43,352 nt of DNA from Clostridia bacterium (lineage in GTDB: Bacteria > Bacillota_A > Clostridia > Oscillospirales > CAG-272), in assembly GCA_017632155.1 (NCBI GenBank), contig JAGBRZ010000131.1, forward strand, positions 1 to 43,352, in the 5' to 3' direction. A program made the position numbers and the translations under genes. Position 1 is the first letter of the stretch. Each line of letters begins with the position of its first letter. The notes below the pieces were generated by a model. It had not been told where the DNA came from. It ran no database searches and was given only the letters and a program-made list of their open reading frames with translations. Below are positions 6,878 to 14,852 of the stretch, piece after piece.

Positions 6878-8317
6878 TTATCTTACGAAGCCCGTGAGCA
6901 TTTCGGAGCCCTTGTCGTTCTTGCAAACTTCATCGGGAGAAATGCCAAGCTCGCGTGCGATGATCTCGATTACACGGGGACCGCAGAAGCCGCCCTGGCA
7001 ACGACCCATACCTGCGCGGAGGCGGCGCTTTACGCCGTCAACGGTGGTAGCACCGAGAGTGCGGTGGATAGCGTCGCAGATCTGACCTTCGGTAATGGTC
7101 TCGCAACGGCAGATTACGTTACCGTAGCGGGGATCCTTAGCGATGAGCTCTGCCTTCTCCTCAGCGGAGAGATCAACGAAGTGAGGAGTGCCCTTGCGGG
7201 TCTTGATGAAATTGGTCTTGGGCTCAGCCTTAAGACCGTTTTCGATAAGAAGATCGGCTACGTACTTTGCAACTGCAACCGAGTTGGTAAGACCGGTGGA
7301 ACGTACGCCGGAGATGTTGACGTAGCCCTTAAGATCGTCGTACATATCAATGTTGAGACCCTCGGGATTACGCTGAGGACGAAGACCGGAGTACTGGGTA
7401 ATGGTGTCGCGGAGATTTACGTTGGGGATCATCTTGCGAACGTCAGCGGCGATCGAGTCGAGACCCTCCTTGTTGGTGCTCTTGTCGAGCTTGTCGGTAA
7501 GATCCTCTGCGGTGGGACCAACGAGCATATTGCCGTGGATGGTGGGGCACATCAGCTTACCCTTGGTGATCTTGGTGGGGATGGGGAGAACGATGTAGTT
7601 GACCTTGCAGGAGGTCTTCTTATCGAGTATGTAGAACTGACCCTTACGGGGATTTACGTAGTAATCGTTCTTACCAACGTAAGAAGCGATCTCGTCACAG
7701 TAAAGTCCTGCGGCGTTGATGATGTATTTGCACTCGATGTCGCCCTTATCTGTCTTGACGGTGGTAACTGCGCCGTCCTTGGTTTCGATACCGATACACT
7801 TGGTAGCGAGCTCGAAGTGAACGCCGTTGTCAGCCGCGTTCTCTGCAAGTGCGATGCAGAAGAGGAAGGGGTCGATGATGCTCTCGCGGGGAATGAAAAG
7901 TCCGCCCTTTACGCAGGGATTGAGCTCGGGCTCCATTGCGAGAAGCTCTTCGGGAGTCTTATATTCAACGTCGTAAACGCGGTTTTCGACAGCCTTGTGC
8001 TTGATTGCGGGAAGCTGCTCGAGCTGTTCGTCGTTGAATGCGGGAAGAATTGCGCCGATGCGCTTGAAGGGGATGTCGAGATCCTTGCAGATCTCATCGT
8101 ACATGGGGTTAGCGGCAACTACAAGTCTGCTCTCAAGAGTACCCGGCTTTGCGTCATAGCCGGTGTGGATGATCGCGCTGTTGGATTTGGAAGCGTCTCC
8201 GCCAACGTCCGAGTTCTTTTCAACTACGGTAACGTCGAGCTTGTACTTGGAAAGTTCACGTGCGAGCGCAGAACCTACGGCACCTGCGCCAATGATGACA
8301 ATGTCTGTCTTTTTCAT
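6878..8317 (-). CDS. FAD-dependent dehydrogenase, GlpA-like, with C-terminal [2Fe-2S] BFD domain
   Basis: This 479-residue protein has an N-terminal DAO-type FAD fold (GAGAVG, residues 10-15, and a VVEK strand end). It also has a C-terminal BFD-like domain with cysteines C403, C405, C440 and C445, the usual ligands of a [2Fe-2S] cluster. The overall form is that of clostridial GlpA-like (anaerobic glycerol-3-phosphate dehydrogenase) or L-2-hydroxyglutarate-oxidase-like proteins. It is cytoplasmic, with no signal. It follows the M81 gene by 28 nt and precedes the second flavoprotein, so the three redox genes probably form one complex. The exact substrate, glycerol-3-P or another hydroxy acid or polyol phosphate, is uncertain. 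Confidence 0.9.
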   Translation of the reverse strand: MKKTDIVIIGAGAVGSALARELSKYKLDVTVVEKNSDVGGDASKSNSAIIHTGYDAKPGTLESRLVVAANPMYDEICKDLDIPFKRIGAILPAFNDEQLEQLPAIKHKAVENRVYDVEYKTPEELLAMEPELNPCVKGGLFIPRESIIDPFLFCIALAENAADNGVHFELATKCIGIETKDGAVTTVKTDKGDIECKYIINAAGLYCDEIASYVGKNDYYVNPRKGQFYILDKKTSCKVNYIVLPIPTKITKGKLMCPTIHGNMLVGPTAEDLTDKLDKSTNKEGLDSIAADVRKMIPNVNLRDTITQYSGLRPQRNPEGLNIDMYDDLKGYVNISGVRSTGLTNSVAVAKYVADLLIENGLKAEPKTNFIKTRKGTPHFVDLSAEEKAELIAKDPRYGNVICRCETITEGQICDAIHRTLGATTVDGVKRRLRAGMGRCQGGFCGPRVIEIIARELGISPDEVCKNDKGSEMLTGFVR

Positions 8318-8345
8318 CGTGGGCTCCTTTATGTTTTTTAATAAT

Positions 8346-9842
8346 TTACTTTACGATCGCTACGGGTGTGAATTCACCGTCGGAGAAGGGATAGAAGCTT
8401 GCGGGGATCTTCTCGAAGGGAAGCGAGAGAAGGTCTGCGGTTGCGGCACCCTTGGTGGATGCGGGATAGATAAGGTCGGTGAGAGGTCCGTAGAATGCGC
8501 GGAAGGATGTGCAAGCCTTAACGACTACCATCTGGAAGTCTATGGGATCGTAACCGAATGCGCGATAAAGCGCGGGGTCACCGTTATAGCGGTGCTGTGT
8601 GGTGACAACAACGTATGTATTGCGGATCTTGACAACTGCACTGGGACCAAAGTCAACGAACATTCCGTGGAAAGAAACTTTTCCGTCAAATACGGCTCTG
8701 ACCTCAGCTTCGACAGCCACGGGAGTATAGAGCTTGGTGCTGATGGTTGCGCCGAGGTTAGCCTTAACCATGTTGCCGACGCCTGCCTCGCGACAAGCGA
8801 GAGCAAAGGGAGCATCGTTGATGTACATAAGACCCTTGACGTCGCTTTCAAGCGCGAGAATACGCTCGATGACCTCGGGGCTGTCGCCCGCGGAGCCTGC
8901 GTTCGAGGAATCTGCGAAGTCGTTCATAATAACGGGCTTACCGCTGTCATTCTTCTCCGCGATCTTAATGATGTCATCAACACTTGTAAGATCGGTCTTG
9001 AATTCGTGACGCATATTCCAAAGGCCCTCAGCAAGTTCCTTTGCGATCTCTGCGGCAACCTCGCCGTCCTCGCCGATAGCAACAACGGATGAATAGCCGT
9101 CCTTGACGTCAAGCCAGGGCTGCATCTGCGAGATCGAGAAATCGAGAAGCTTGCCCGACTTCACATATTCGTGACCCTTTGCCATAAGTGAGCGGAAGGG
9201 CTCGGTCTCGGTGGTATAGGAGCTTGCGGGAACGATCATGGGGATCTGCACGTAAGCCATCTTGGGATTGATCTTGCCCGATACGATGTCTATGCAAAGA
9301 TTTGCCGCGCGTTCGCCGGTCTCCCACACGTCAACGTGAGGATATCTCTGATAAATGGAAATGGTGTTTGCGTTTCTGACCATACGCTCGCTGATGTTTG
9401 CGTGAAGGTCGAGTCCGACGGTGATCGGAACGTCTTCGCCAACGATCTCGCGTACCGCAACTACGATATCGCCCTCGGGATCGTCGCTTTCCTCGCTCTG
9501 TGCCGCGCCGTGCATAAAGAGCACAACGCCGTCAAGAGGAAGATTTTCGCGTGCAGCCTTTTTGATCTCTTCGATGTAGTAATCAAGCACGGGCTGCTCG
9601 ATGATGGAGCCGGGCTGTGCGCTCATAAATCCGCCCGAAATAATTTGAGCTCCCGCATCACGAAGCACGCGGAAAGAGGAAGCGATTCCGTCTGCGCCCT
9701 CGTTGCAACGAGGATGCACTGCGGCATAGTCGAGCATTTCCTGCCCAAAGTAACACTGCTTTCTCTTATACTCCGCAATCGTAGTTCTGCCGGGAGCGAA
9801 AGAGTTGACCTCCTGATGAAGGCCGCCAAGTAATATTTTCAT
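8346..9842 (-). CDS. M81 family (MlrC-like) metallopeptidase/hydrolase
   Basis: This 498-residue protein matches the M81/MlrC family, named for microcystin-degrading MlrC and widespread in bacteria with mostly unknown substrates. Motifs visible are GLHQEVNSF near the N terminus (HxExxN, 7-15), the HGAAQ..DDPEGD segment (111-125), LDLHANIS (144-151) and DVWETGERA (171-179). The His, Asp and Glu residues in these motifs are the usual metal ligands. The start at 9842 has a GGGG-type site and a promoter 59 nt upstream. It is the first gene of an operon with the GlpA-like, GlpB-like and DUF1667 genes. Hydrolysis of an amide or lactam that feeds the flavoproteins is an inference. Confidence 0.92.
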   Translation of the reverse strand: MKILLGGLHQEVNSFAPGRTTIAEYKRKQCYFGQEMLDYAAVHPRCNEGADGIASSFRVLRDAGAQIISGGFMSAQPGSIIEQPVLDYYIEEIKKAARENLPLDGVVLFMHGAAQSEESDDPEGDIVVAVREIVGEDVPITVGLDLHANISERMVRNANTISIYQRYPHVDVWETGERAANLCIDIVSGKINPKMAYVQIPMIVPASSYTTETEPFRSLMAKGHEYVKSGKLLDFSISQMQPWLDVKDGYSSVVAIGEDGEVAAEIAKELAEGLWNMRHEFKTDLTSVDDIIKIAEKNDSGKPVIMNDFADSSNAGSAGDSPEVIERILALESDVKGLMYINDAPFALACREAGVGNMVKANLGATISTKLYTPVAVEAEVRAVFDGKVSFHGMFVDFGPSAVVKIRNTYVVVTTQHRYNGDPALYRAFGYDPIDFQMVVVKACTSFRAFYGPLTDLIYPASTKGAATADLLSLPFEKIPASFYPFSDGEFTPVAIVK

Positions 9843-9900
9843 AATAAACACCCCTTTTAATTTAAGGAAGTGGGGAAATAAAAAAAGGTTTCCCTTTAAT

Positions 9901-9929
9901 ATTATCGCATATTTTCCCTGAAAAGTCAA
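9901..9929 (-). promoter_or_regulatory. Promoter of the M81 operon
   Basis: On the minus strand TTGACT (9929-9924), 17 nt and GATAAT (9906-9901) preceded by TATGC, an extended -10. Confidence 0.85.
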
Positions 9930-10021
9930 TAGCTAAAATAATAATTATATGGAAGAAAAAATTTATTTTATGTGCAATCGGGAGATTTTTTTGATTGGGT
10001 ATAATTTTTTTGTTTTTGATA

Positions 10022-10050
10022 TTGACTTTTAATATAAAGTAATGTATAAT
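10022..10050 (+). promoter_or_regulatory. Promoter of a candidate small RNA or leader
   Basis: TTGACT (10022-10027), 17-nt spacer and TATAAT (10045-10050). It lies 126 nt upstream of the separate promoter of the next gene, with a hairpin terminator in between. Confidence 0.75.
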
Positions 10051-10056
10051 AGATAT

Positions 10057-10167
10057 AATAACCTTTTTGAGGTCAACTTAAAAATCATCATTTTTTAATT
10101 TAAACGTAAGGAATATTTTATTGGAGATCGGAATCCGATTCAAATAAAATATTCCTTCTTTTATTTT
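10057..10167 (+). ncRNA. Candidate small RNA or attenuated leader of about 110 nt
   Basis: A transcript started from the promoter at 10022-10050 would run to a hairpin with a 15-bp perfect outer stem (10108-10122 with 10143-10157) and an inner palindrome ATCGGA-a-TCCGAT, followed by CTTTTATTTT. No open reading frame with a ribosome site is seen inside. It may be an independent sRNA or a leader whose terminator limits readthrough into the URO-D operon. No known RNA family is recognised. Confidence 0.5.
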
Positions 10168-10175
10168 CCATTCGC

Positions 10176-10204
10176 TTGAAAACCTATCGGATTTATGCTA
10201 TAAT
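10176..10204 (+). promoter_or_regulatory. Promoter of the URO-D/kinase/hydrolase operon
   Basis: TTGAAA (10176-10181), 17 nt and TATAAT (10199-10204) preceded by TATGC. The start codon is 31 nt downstream of the -10 box. Confidence 0.9.
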
Positions 10205-10235
10205 TAAGGAAACATACTAAGAGGGAGATATTACT

Positions 10236-11201
10236 ATGAACAGCACCGAACGTGTCCGCGCTGCGATACTTGGCAAGGAATATGACCGTCAGCCGATATA
10301 CGGTTGGGTCTATGCCAATCTGACCGATCAGATAAATGAACGCTGGGGCTCGGTTGCCGCCTTTGAGGATAAATATGAATTTGACGCCGCGCACATCTTT
10401 GGCGCGCCGCGCCCTTGGGATAAGAAGCTGATCGAGAAGATCGCCTCGGAAAACGACGAGCTGACGCCCGATCTTTTGCTCGAAGACAATATTTTCACCG
10501 ATCCCACGCGTGCTTCTTATGAAAAGATCAAGGCATCCCTCGCCCATCACAAGGAAAGAGGGCGCTTTTGCTATATGCAGACGCCCGGCTTCTTCGAGAA
10601 TTTCAACAATGTTTTCGGCATTGAAAATCAGCTTATGTGGCTTGTTCTCTACCCCGATGAACTCGACGAGCTCTACCGTCGTCAGGCAGAATGGACTTGT
10701 GCCTTTGCCGACCGCGCGATAGACCTTGGCATTGATATGATACATATTTCGGATGACTGGGGCTCGCAGAAGGATATGATGTTCAACCCCGAGATCTGGC
10801 GCGAGATCATCCGCCCGCATCTAAAAAAAGTAATAGATCACGTTCACTCGCGCGGCGCGCTTTGCAGTCTGCATTCTGACGGATGCATATCGAAGGTCAC
10901 CGACGAGCTTGCCGAGCTTGGCATCGACCTGCTTCACCCCTGGCAGGAGAGCGCGGGAATGTCATACGATCTTTATCTCGACAAATACGCCGATTCCTTT
11001 GCCATTATGGGCGGCGTTTGCGTGCAGACCGCCATCGGAATTCTGCCGCAAGATCAACTCGAAGCCGAGATAAGACGCGTTTTCAAGACGCTCAAGGGCA
11101 AAAGATGGATCGCCTGCACCTCCCATTTCGTTCAAGATCATTGCTCTATCGAAGATCTTGAATTTGCCTTTGACCTGATATACAAGCTTGCAAGAGAATG
11201 A
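10236..11201 (+). CDS. Uroporphyrinogen-decarboxylase-family protein, probable methyltransferase-like
   Basis: This 321-residue protein belongs to the URO-D superfamily, a TIM-barrel fold that includes HemE and the cobalamin-dependent methyltransferases of the MtaA/MtbA type. Typical features are the start MNSTERVRAAILGKEYDRQP (residues 1-20), the DDWGSQ segment (173-178) found in the non-HemE branch, and SLHSDGC (211-217), where methyltransferases carry their H-x-C-x zinc ligands. No other haem gene is nearby, so a role in haem synthesis is unlikely. The stop overlaps the start of the kinase gene in an ATGA. The actual reaction is unknown. Confidence 0.88.
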   Translation: MNSTERVRAAILGKEYDRQPIYGWVYANLTDQINERWGSVAAFEDKYEFDAAHIFGAPRPWDKKLIEKIASENDELTPDLLLEDNIFTDPTRASYEKIKASLAHHKERGRFCYMQTPGFFENFNNVFGIENQLMWLVLYPDELDELYRRQAEWTCAFADRAIDLGIDMIHISDDWGSQKDMMFNPEIWREIIRPHLKKVIDHVHSRGALCSLHSDGCISKVTDELAELGIDLLHPWQESAGMSYDLYLDKYADSFAIMGGVCVQTAIGILPQDQLEAEIRRVFKTLKGKRWIACTSHFVQDHCSIEDLEFAFDLIYKLARE

Positions 11202-12847
11202 AGAAATACACGATAGGACTTGATTTCGGCTCGCTTTCCTGCAGAGGAATACTTGCCGACACCTCCGATGGGCGCATCTGTGCAGAGGCTGTGATGGATT
11301 ACCCGCACGGGGTCATGACCGAAGCTTTGCCCGACGGCACTCCGCTTGAGGGCGACGTCGCATTCCAGCATTCGCGCGACTTCCGCGAGGCACTTGAAGC
11401 GGTTGTAAAGGAGCTTGTAAATAATTGTCCTTCACCCGAAAATATCGTCGGAATCGCAATGGATACGACGGTCAGCACGGTTTTGGCGGTGGATGAAAAT
11501 CTCATCCCACTCTGCGAAAAATCCGAGTTTGCGGCACATCCTCAAGCTTGGGTAAAAATGTGGAAGCATCACGGCGCGACAGAAATGGCAAAGCGCGTTG
11601 AAGAGATATGCAAGGAGCAAAACCGCCCCTATCTTGATTGGTACGGCGGCAGCATTTCGCCCGAAAGTCTTTTTATGAAAGCCATCGAAGCTTTCACGTG
11701 CGACCGAGAGGTTTACGGCGCCGCCGAATGCTTCATCGAGCTTGCCGACTATCTTACCTTGCTCCTTGCGGGCAAACCTACATTCAGCCTCCCGCTTATG
11801 AAAGCCAAGGCTTTTTATGACGAAAAGCTCGGCTACCCCGATGCCGAATTTCTCCGCGCATATCATCCCGATCTTATAAGCTTGCCACAAAAGCTGACCT
11901 GTGCATTTAAGAATAAGGTCGTTGCGCACCCCGGCACGGAGGCGGCAAGTCTTTGCCCCGAAATAGCAAAAAAGCTCGGTCTGCCCGAAGGGATCACTGT
12001 TTCTGCTGGAACCGCCGATTCATATTCCCCCATCCTCGGCATTGGCATCACGGGCGCGGGGCAGATGATAATGACCATCGGCACCTCGACGGGAATTATG
12101 ATAATGAGCGACGGGCCGCATTTTGTCGCAGGTGTGACGGCTTCCCTGCCCGACATATACTACGCGGGCAAACACGGATACGCCTCGGGTCAGACGAGCT
12201 CGGGCGACGCGCTTGGTTGGTTTGCCAATAACTGCGTTCCCGCGCGCTACGAGCGAGAGGCAGAGGAAAAAGGCATCTCGGTTCAGTCGCTTCTGACAGA
12301 AAAAGCCACCCTTCTCCCACCCGGTTCGGGCGGGGTTATGGCTCTTGATTGGCTCAACGGCAACAAATCTTGCCTTGCCAATCCGCATCTTTCGGGTCTT
12401 TTCGTCGGTCTGACACTCTCGACACGCCCCGAGCAGATGTACCGTGCGCTCATCGAAGCCACCGCCTTCGGAGCTCGCGCGATAATTGAAAACTACGAAA
12501 AAAGCGGCGTTCCCGTCCGTGAGATTCGCGCCGCGGGCGGAATCGTCGGCAAAAACAAGCTTTTGATGCAGATCTACGCCGACGTTATCGGGCTTCCGAT
12601 AATGGCAAGCCGATGTCCGCAAGTCCCCGCGCTCGGCGCCGCGATAAACGCCGCCTGCGCCGCGGGCGAATATTCCGATATCGAAAGTGCCGTAAAGGCA
12701 ATGTCCTGCAAGGATTTTGATATTTATACCCCGAATCCCGAAAATCACGAAAAATACGAACGTCTTTACGCCGAATACATCACCCTTCACGATTATTTCG
12801 GCAAAGGCGGCAACAAAATTATGGAAAAATTGCGAGGAAAAATATAA
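11198..12847 (+). CDS. FGGY-family carbohydrate kinase, ribulokinase-like
   Basis: This 549-residue protein has the two-domain FGGY fold. The ATP-binding signature GLDFGSLSCRG (7-17), the QAWVKMWKHH segment, the YGGSISPESLFMK stretch and the AGTADS region with the catalytic Asp (about residue 270) point to the ribulokinase branch rather than glycerol kinase or xylulokinase. The late signature RAAGGIVGKNKLLMQIYADV closes the adenine site. It would phosphorylate a ketose or polyol with ATP. The first gene of the operon overlaps its start by 4 nt, and its stop overlaps the next ATG by 1 nt. A ribulose-like substrate is likely but not shown; no isomerase or epimerase partner is beside it. Confidence 0.9.
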   Translation: MKKYTIGLDFGSLSCRGILADTSDGRICAEAVMDYPHGVMTEALPDGTPLEGDVAFQHSRDFREALEAVVKELVNNCPSPENIVGIAMDTTVSTVLAVDENLIPLCEKSEFAAHPQAWVKMWKHHGATEMAKRVEEICKEQNRPYLDWYGGSISPESLFMKAIEAFTCDREVYGAAECFIELADYLTLLLAGKPTFSLPLMKAKAFYDEKLGYPDAEFLRAYHPDLISLPQKLTCAFKNKVVAHPGTEAASLCPEIAKKLGLPEGITVSAGTADSYSPILGIGITGAGQMIMTIGTSTGIMIMSDGPHFVAGVTASLPDIYYAGKHGYASGQTSSGDALGWFANNCVPARYEREAEEKGISVQSLLTEKATLLPPGSGGVMALDWLNGNKSCLANPHLSGLFVGLTLSTRPEQMYRALIEATAFGARAIIENYEKSGVPVREIRAAGGIVGKNKLLMQIYADVIGLPIMASRCPQVPALGAAINAACAAGEYSDIESAVKAMSCKDFDIYTPNPENHEKYERLYAEYITLHDYFGKGGNKIMEKLRGKI

Positions 12848-13788
12848 TGGAGATCAGAAAAACTATCCGCCCCATCTCTCACAAGGGCAAACCGATGGGC
12901 GACGATTCAGTAAGAGAATACATATTCTTTAACGTCGAATACAACCACTACCGCGACGTCAGCGACTCGACTGCCAACGAGGTGCGCGACCGGGTGGAAA
13001 TGCAAGAATGCGAATGCGTTCTCGCGCTGCCCGATTCCTACACCGACGACGGCGAGGAAACGCCCCTCATCATATCCTTCCACGGCTCGGGAATGCGAGT
13101 TTGCGAGAGCGAAAACCAGATCGGCGGTCTTGCGTTCGTCACCCAGTGTATAAACGCGGGCTACGCCGCCCTCGACGTTAACGGCTCGGAGCCGCACGGG
13201 CGCACACAAGGATGCTTCGAGCACCTTATGGCGGCTTTCCGCGCATACAAATATGTGACGAGAAAATACAACCTCTCGCGTCAAGTGCTGGTTGCGGGCG
13301 GCTCGATGGGCGGACAGAGCGCGTTCAACTTCATCGGAATGTTCCCGAACATCGTCACCGCCGCAGGCATTTTCTTCCCCAGACTGAATCTGGACACCGT
13401 GGACGTGAACGGTCACTCCTGCCTCGGTTCATGGGATAAAACCGAAAAGCAGCCGGCTACCGGTAACTCACCGCGCGACAGAATAAGGGTCACTCACCGT
13501 TTCCCGACCGAGGAATGGTGCGAGCAGAACACGATCGGCTTTAATCCGCACAAGAGCCGTTCTTTCATCAATGCTGACGGCGAAAAGGTCGTCATCCCTC
13601 CCTGCCCGATCAAGATCTGGCACGGAACGGCTGACCAAACGATCGACTATATGATCTCGGTCGGTTACACCGAAGCCGTCCGCCGCGCGGGCTGCTACAT
13701 CGAGCTCCACCTCCTCGACGGCGTCGGACACACCACCACGCCCGTGATGCGCGAGGAGCTGACGATGTGGTTTGATAGGTTTAAATAA
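12847..13788 (+). CDS. Alpha/beta hydrolase (esterase-like), cytoplasmic
   Basis: This 313-residue protein has an alpha/beta-hydrolase core: oxyanion region SFHGSG (77-82), nucleophile elbow GGSMGG with Ser153, a late Asp in HGTADQ (Asp263) and His295 in GVGHTTT. There is no signal peptide, so it would act on an imported or internal ester. It overlaps the kinase stop by one base (TAATG), and a GAGG site lies 7 nt upstream. Its operon position suggests that it deacylates the substrate or intermediate handled by the kinase; that is inference. Confidence 0.88.
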   Translation: MEIRKTIRPISHKGKPMGDDSVREYIFFNVEYNHYRDVSDSTANEVRDRVEMQECECVLALPDSYTDDGEETPLIISFHGSGMRVCESENQIGGLAFVTQCINAGYAALDVNGSEPHGRTQGCFEHLMAAFRAYKYVTRKYNLSRQVLVAGGSMGGQSAFNFIGMFPNIVTAAGIFFPRLNLDTVDVNGHSCLGSWDKTEKQPATGNSPRDRIRVTHRFPTEEWCEQNTIGFNPHKSRSFINADGEKVVIPPCPIKIWHGTADQTIDYMISVGYTEAVRRAGCYIELHLLDGVGHTTTPVMREELTMWFDRFK

Positions 13789-13828
13789 TACTATAATCCA
13801 ATCGGTAAATCTTTAAGGAGATAAAACT

Positions 13829-14296
13829 ATGTCAAGCTATATAATGGATTTAAGAAAGATTGTCGGTCACCGACCGCTGTTGCAGGTCGGTGCAAGCGTG
13901 ATTGTTGAGGACAAAGAAGGAAGAATATTGCTTCAATTAAGAAGCGATAACCATTGTTGGGGTTATGCGGGAGGCTCGGTCGAGCTTGATGAAAATGTCG
14001 AGGAAGCCGCTAAAAGAGAATTGTTTGAAGAAACCGGATTGATTGCAAACAGTTTGGAACTTTTTGGAGTTTTTTCAGGCAAAGATACCCATTATGTATA
14101 CCCAAACGGTGATGAAGTTTCAAATGTAGATATTGTATATATATGCAAAGATTATAGCGGCGAACTTCACTGCCAACCGGGTGAAGTCGATGATTTGAAA
14201 TACTTTGAAATTGATAAAATTCCGGATAATATTTCTAAACCTATTGAAAAAGCTTTAAAGCAATACATAGCCTCAAAGGTTGATCTTAGGCACTGA
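13829..14296 (+). CDS. Nudix hydrolase
   Basis: This 155-residue protein has a complete Nudix box GSVELDE-x7-RELFEETGL (about 49-71), with the glutamates that bind Mg2+. Nudix enzymes cleave nucleoside diphosphates linked to another group; the compound cannot be told from this sequence. It starts 40 nt after the hydrolase gene with a GGAG site at 8 nt. It may be the last gene of the operon or use its own promoter. Codon use is AT-richer than in the preceding genes, which may mean separate acquisition. Confidence 0.92.
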   Translation: MSSYIMDLRKIVGHRPLLQVGASVIVEDKEGRILLQLRSDNHCWGYAGGSVELDENVEEAAKRELFEETGLIANSLELFGVFSGKDTHYVYPNGDEVSNVDIVYICKDYSGELHCQPGEVDDLKYFEIDKIPDNISKPIEKALKQYIASKVDLRH

Positions 14297-14317
14297 AAAA
14301 AGACAGAAACTATATAT

Positions 14318-14758
14318 TCGCACTTGCATACAGGGGTGCAGGGGGCGAAGCCCCATGCACACAAAAGAACGATGTCATCCTGAGGCGGCGTCCGCAGACC
14401 AACTGCCGCCGAAGGATCTCGTGCTGACCGAGTTGTTCCTCGGGCAGCGCGGTGCCTGCACGATGAAGTCTGCTGTGAATCACCGTAAAATTTTGATAAA
14501 TTGCATTGTTTGCACATTCATATACAAAATAAGAAAATCACTGTGTAATTTAGAAATCGCACAGTGATTTTTCACATTCATATACATTTAGTTGGGTCGG
14601 TGCAGTGCAGACCACTTCGCCAGCACCGCGACGCGCAAAGAACAATTTGCGCGTCACGAGATCCTTCGGGCGCAACACGTCTGCGGACGCGCCCTCAGGA
14701 TGACATCGTCAGCGTTGAAGGGAGCTTCGCCCCCTTCACCCCTGCTTGAAAGTGCGAG
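14318..14758. repeat. Inverted-repeat element with about 160-nt imperfect arms
   Basis: This 556-nt region between convergent genes holds no gene. Its left arm (about 14318-14475) and right arm (about 14598-14758) are imperfect reverse complements. Both contain, in their own orientation, a GATGTCATCCTGAG core, GCGTCCGCAGAC, and GAAGGATCTCGTG. The centre has a hairpin (14534-14572) flanked by two direct copies of CACATTCATATACA (14513-14526 and 14573-14586). It has the form of a non-coding palindromic mobile repeat. Confidence 0.8.
14534..14572 (+). terminator. Hairpin terminator inside the inverted-repeat element
   Basis: AAAATCACTGTG pairs with CACAGTGATTTTT. It is a plausible end for the plus-strand operon that finishes with the Nudix gene. 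Confidence 0.6.
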
Positions 14759-14820
14759 CATAGGCGCTCTTTTTGTATATGTTGACAAAGCATTTTTAAT
14801 ATATTTCTATTTTAAAAGCC

Positions 14821-14849
14821 AAAATCCTCGCCGCGCGGGCGAGGATTTT
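14821..14849 (-). terminator. Terminator of the acyltransferase gene
   Basis: AAAATCCTCGCC (14821-14832) pairs with GGCGAGGATTTT (14838-14849), directly after the stop at 14853 on the minus strand. Confidence 0.85.
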
Positions 14850-14852
14850 GTA

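Noticed and set aside
12096..12790. Minus-strand frames opposite the FGGY kinase
   Set aside because: No ribosome sites and no domains; the kinase frame is intact with all family motifs.
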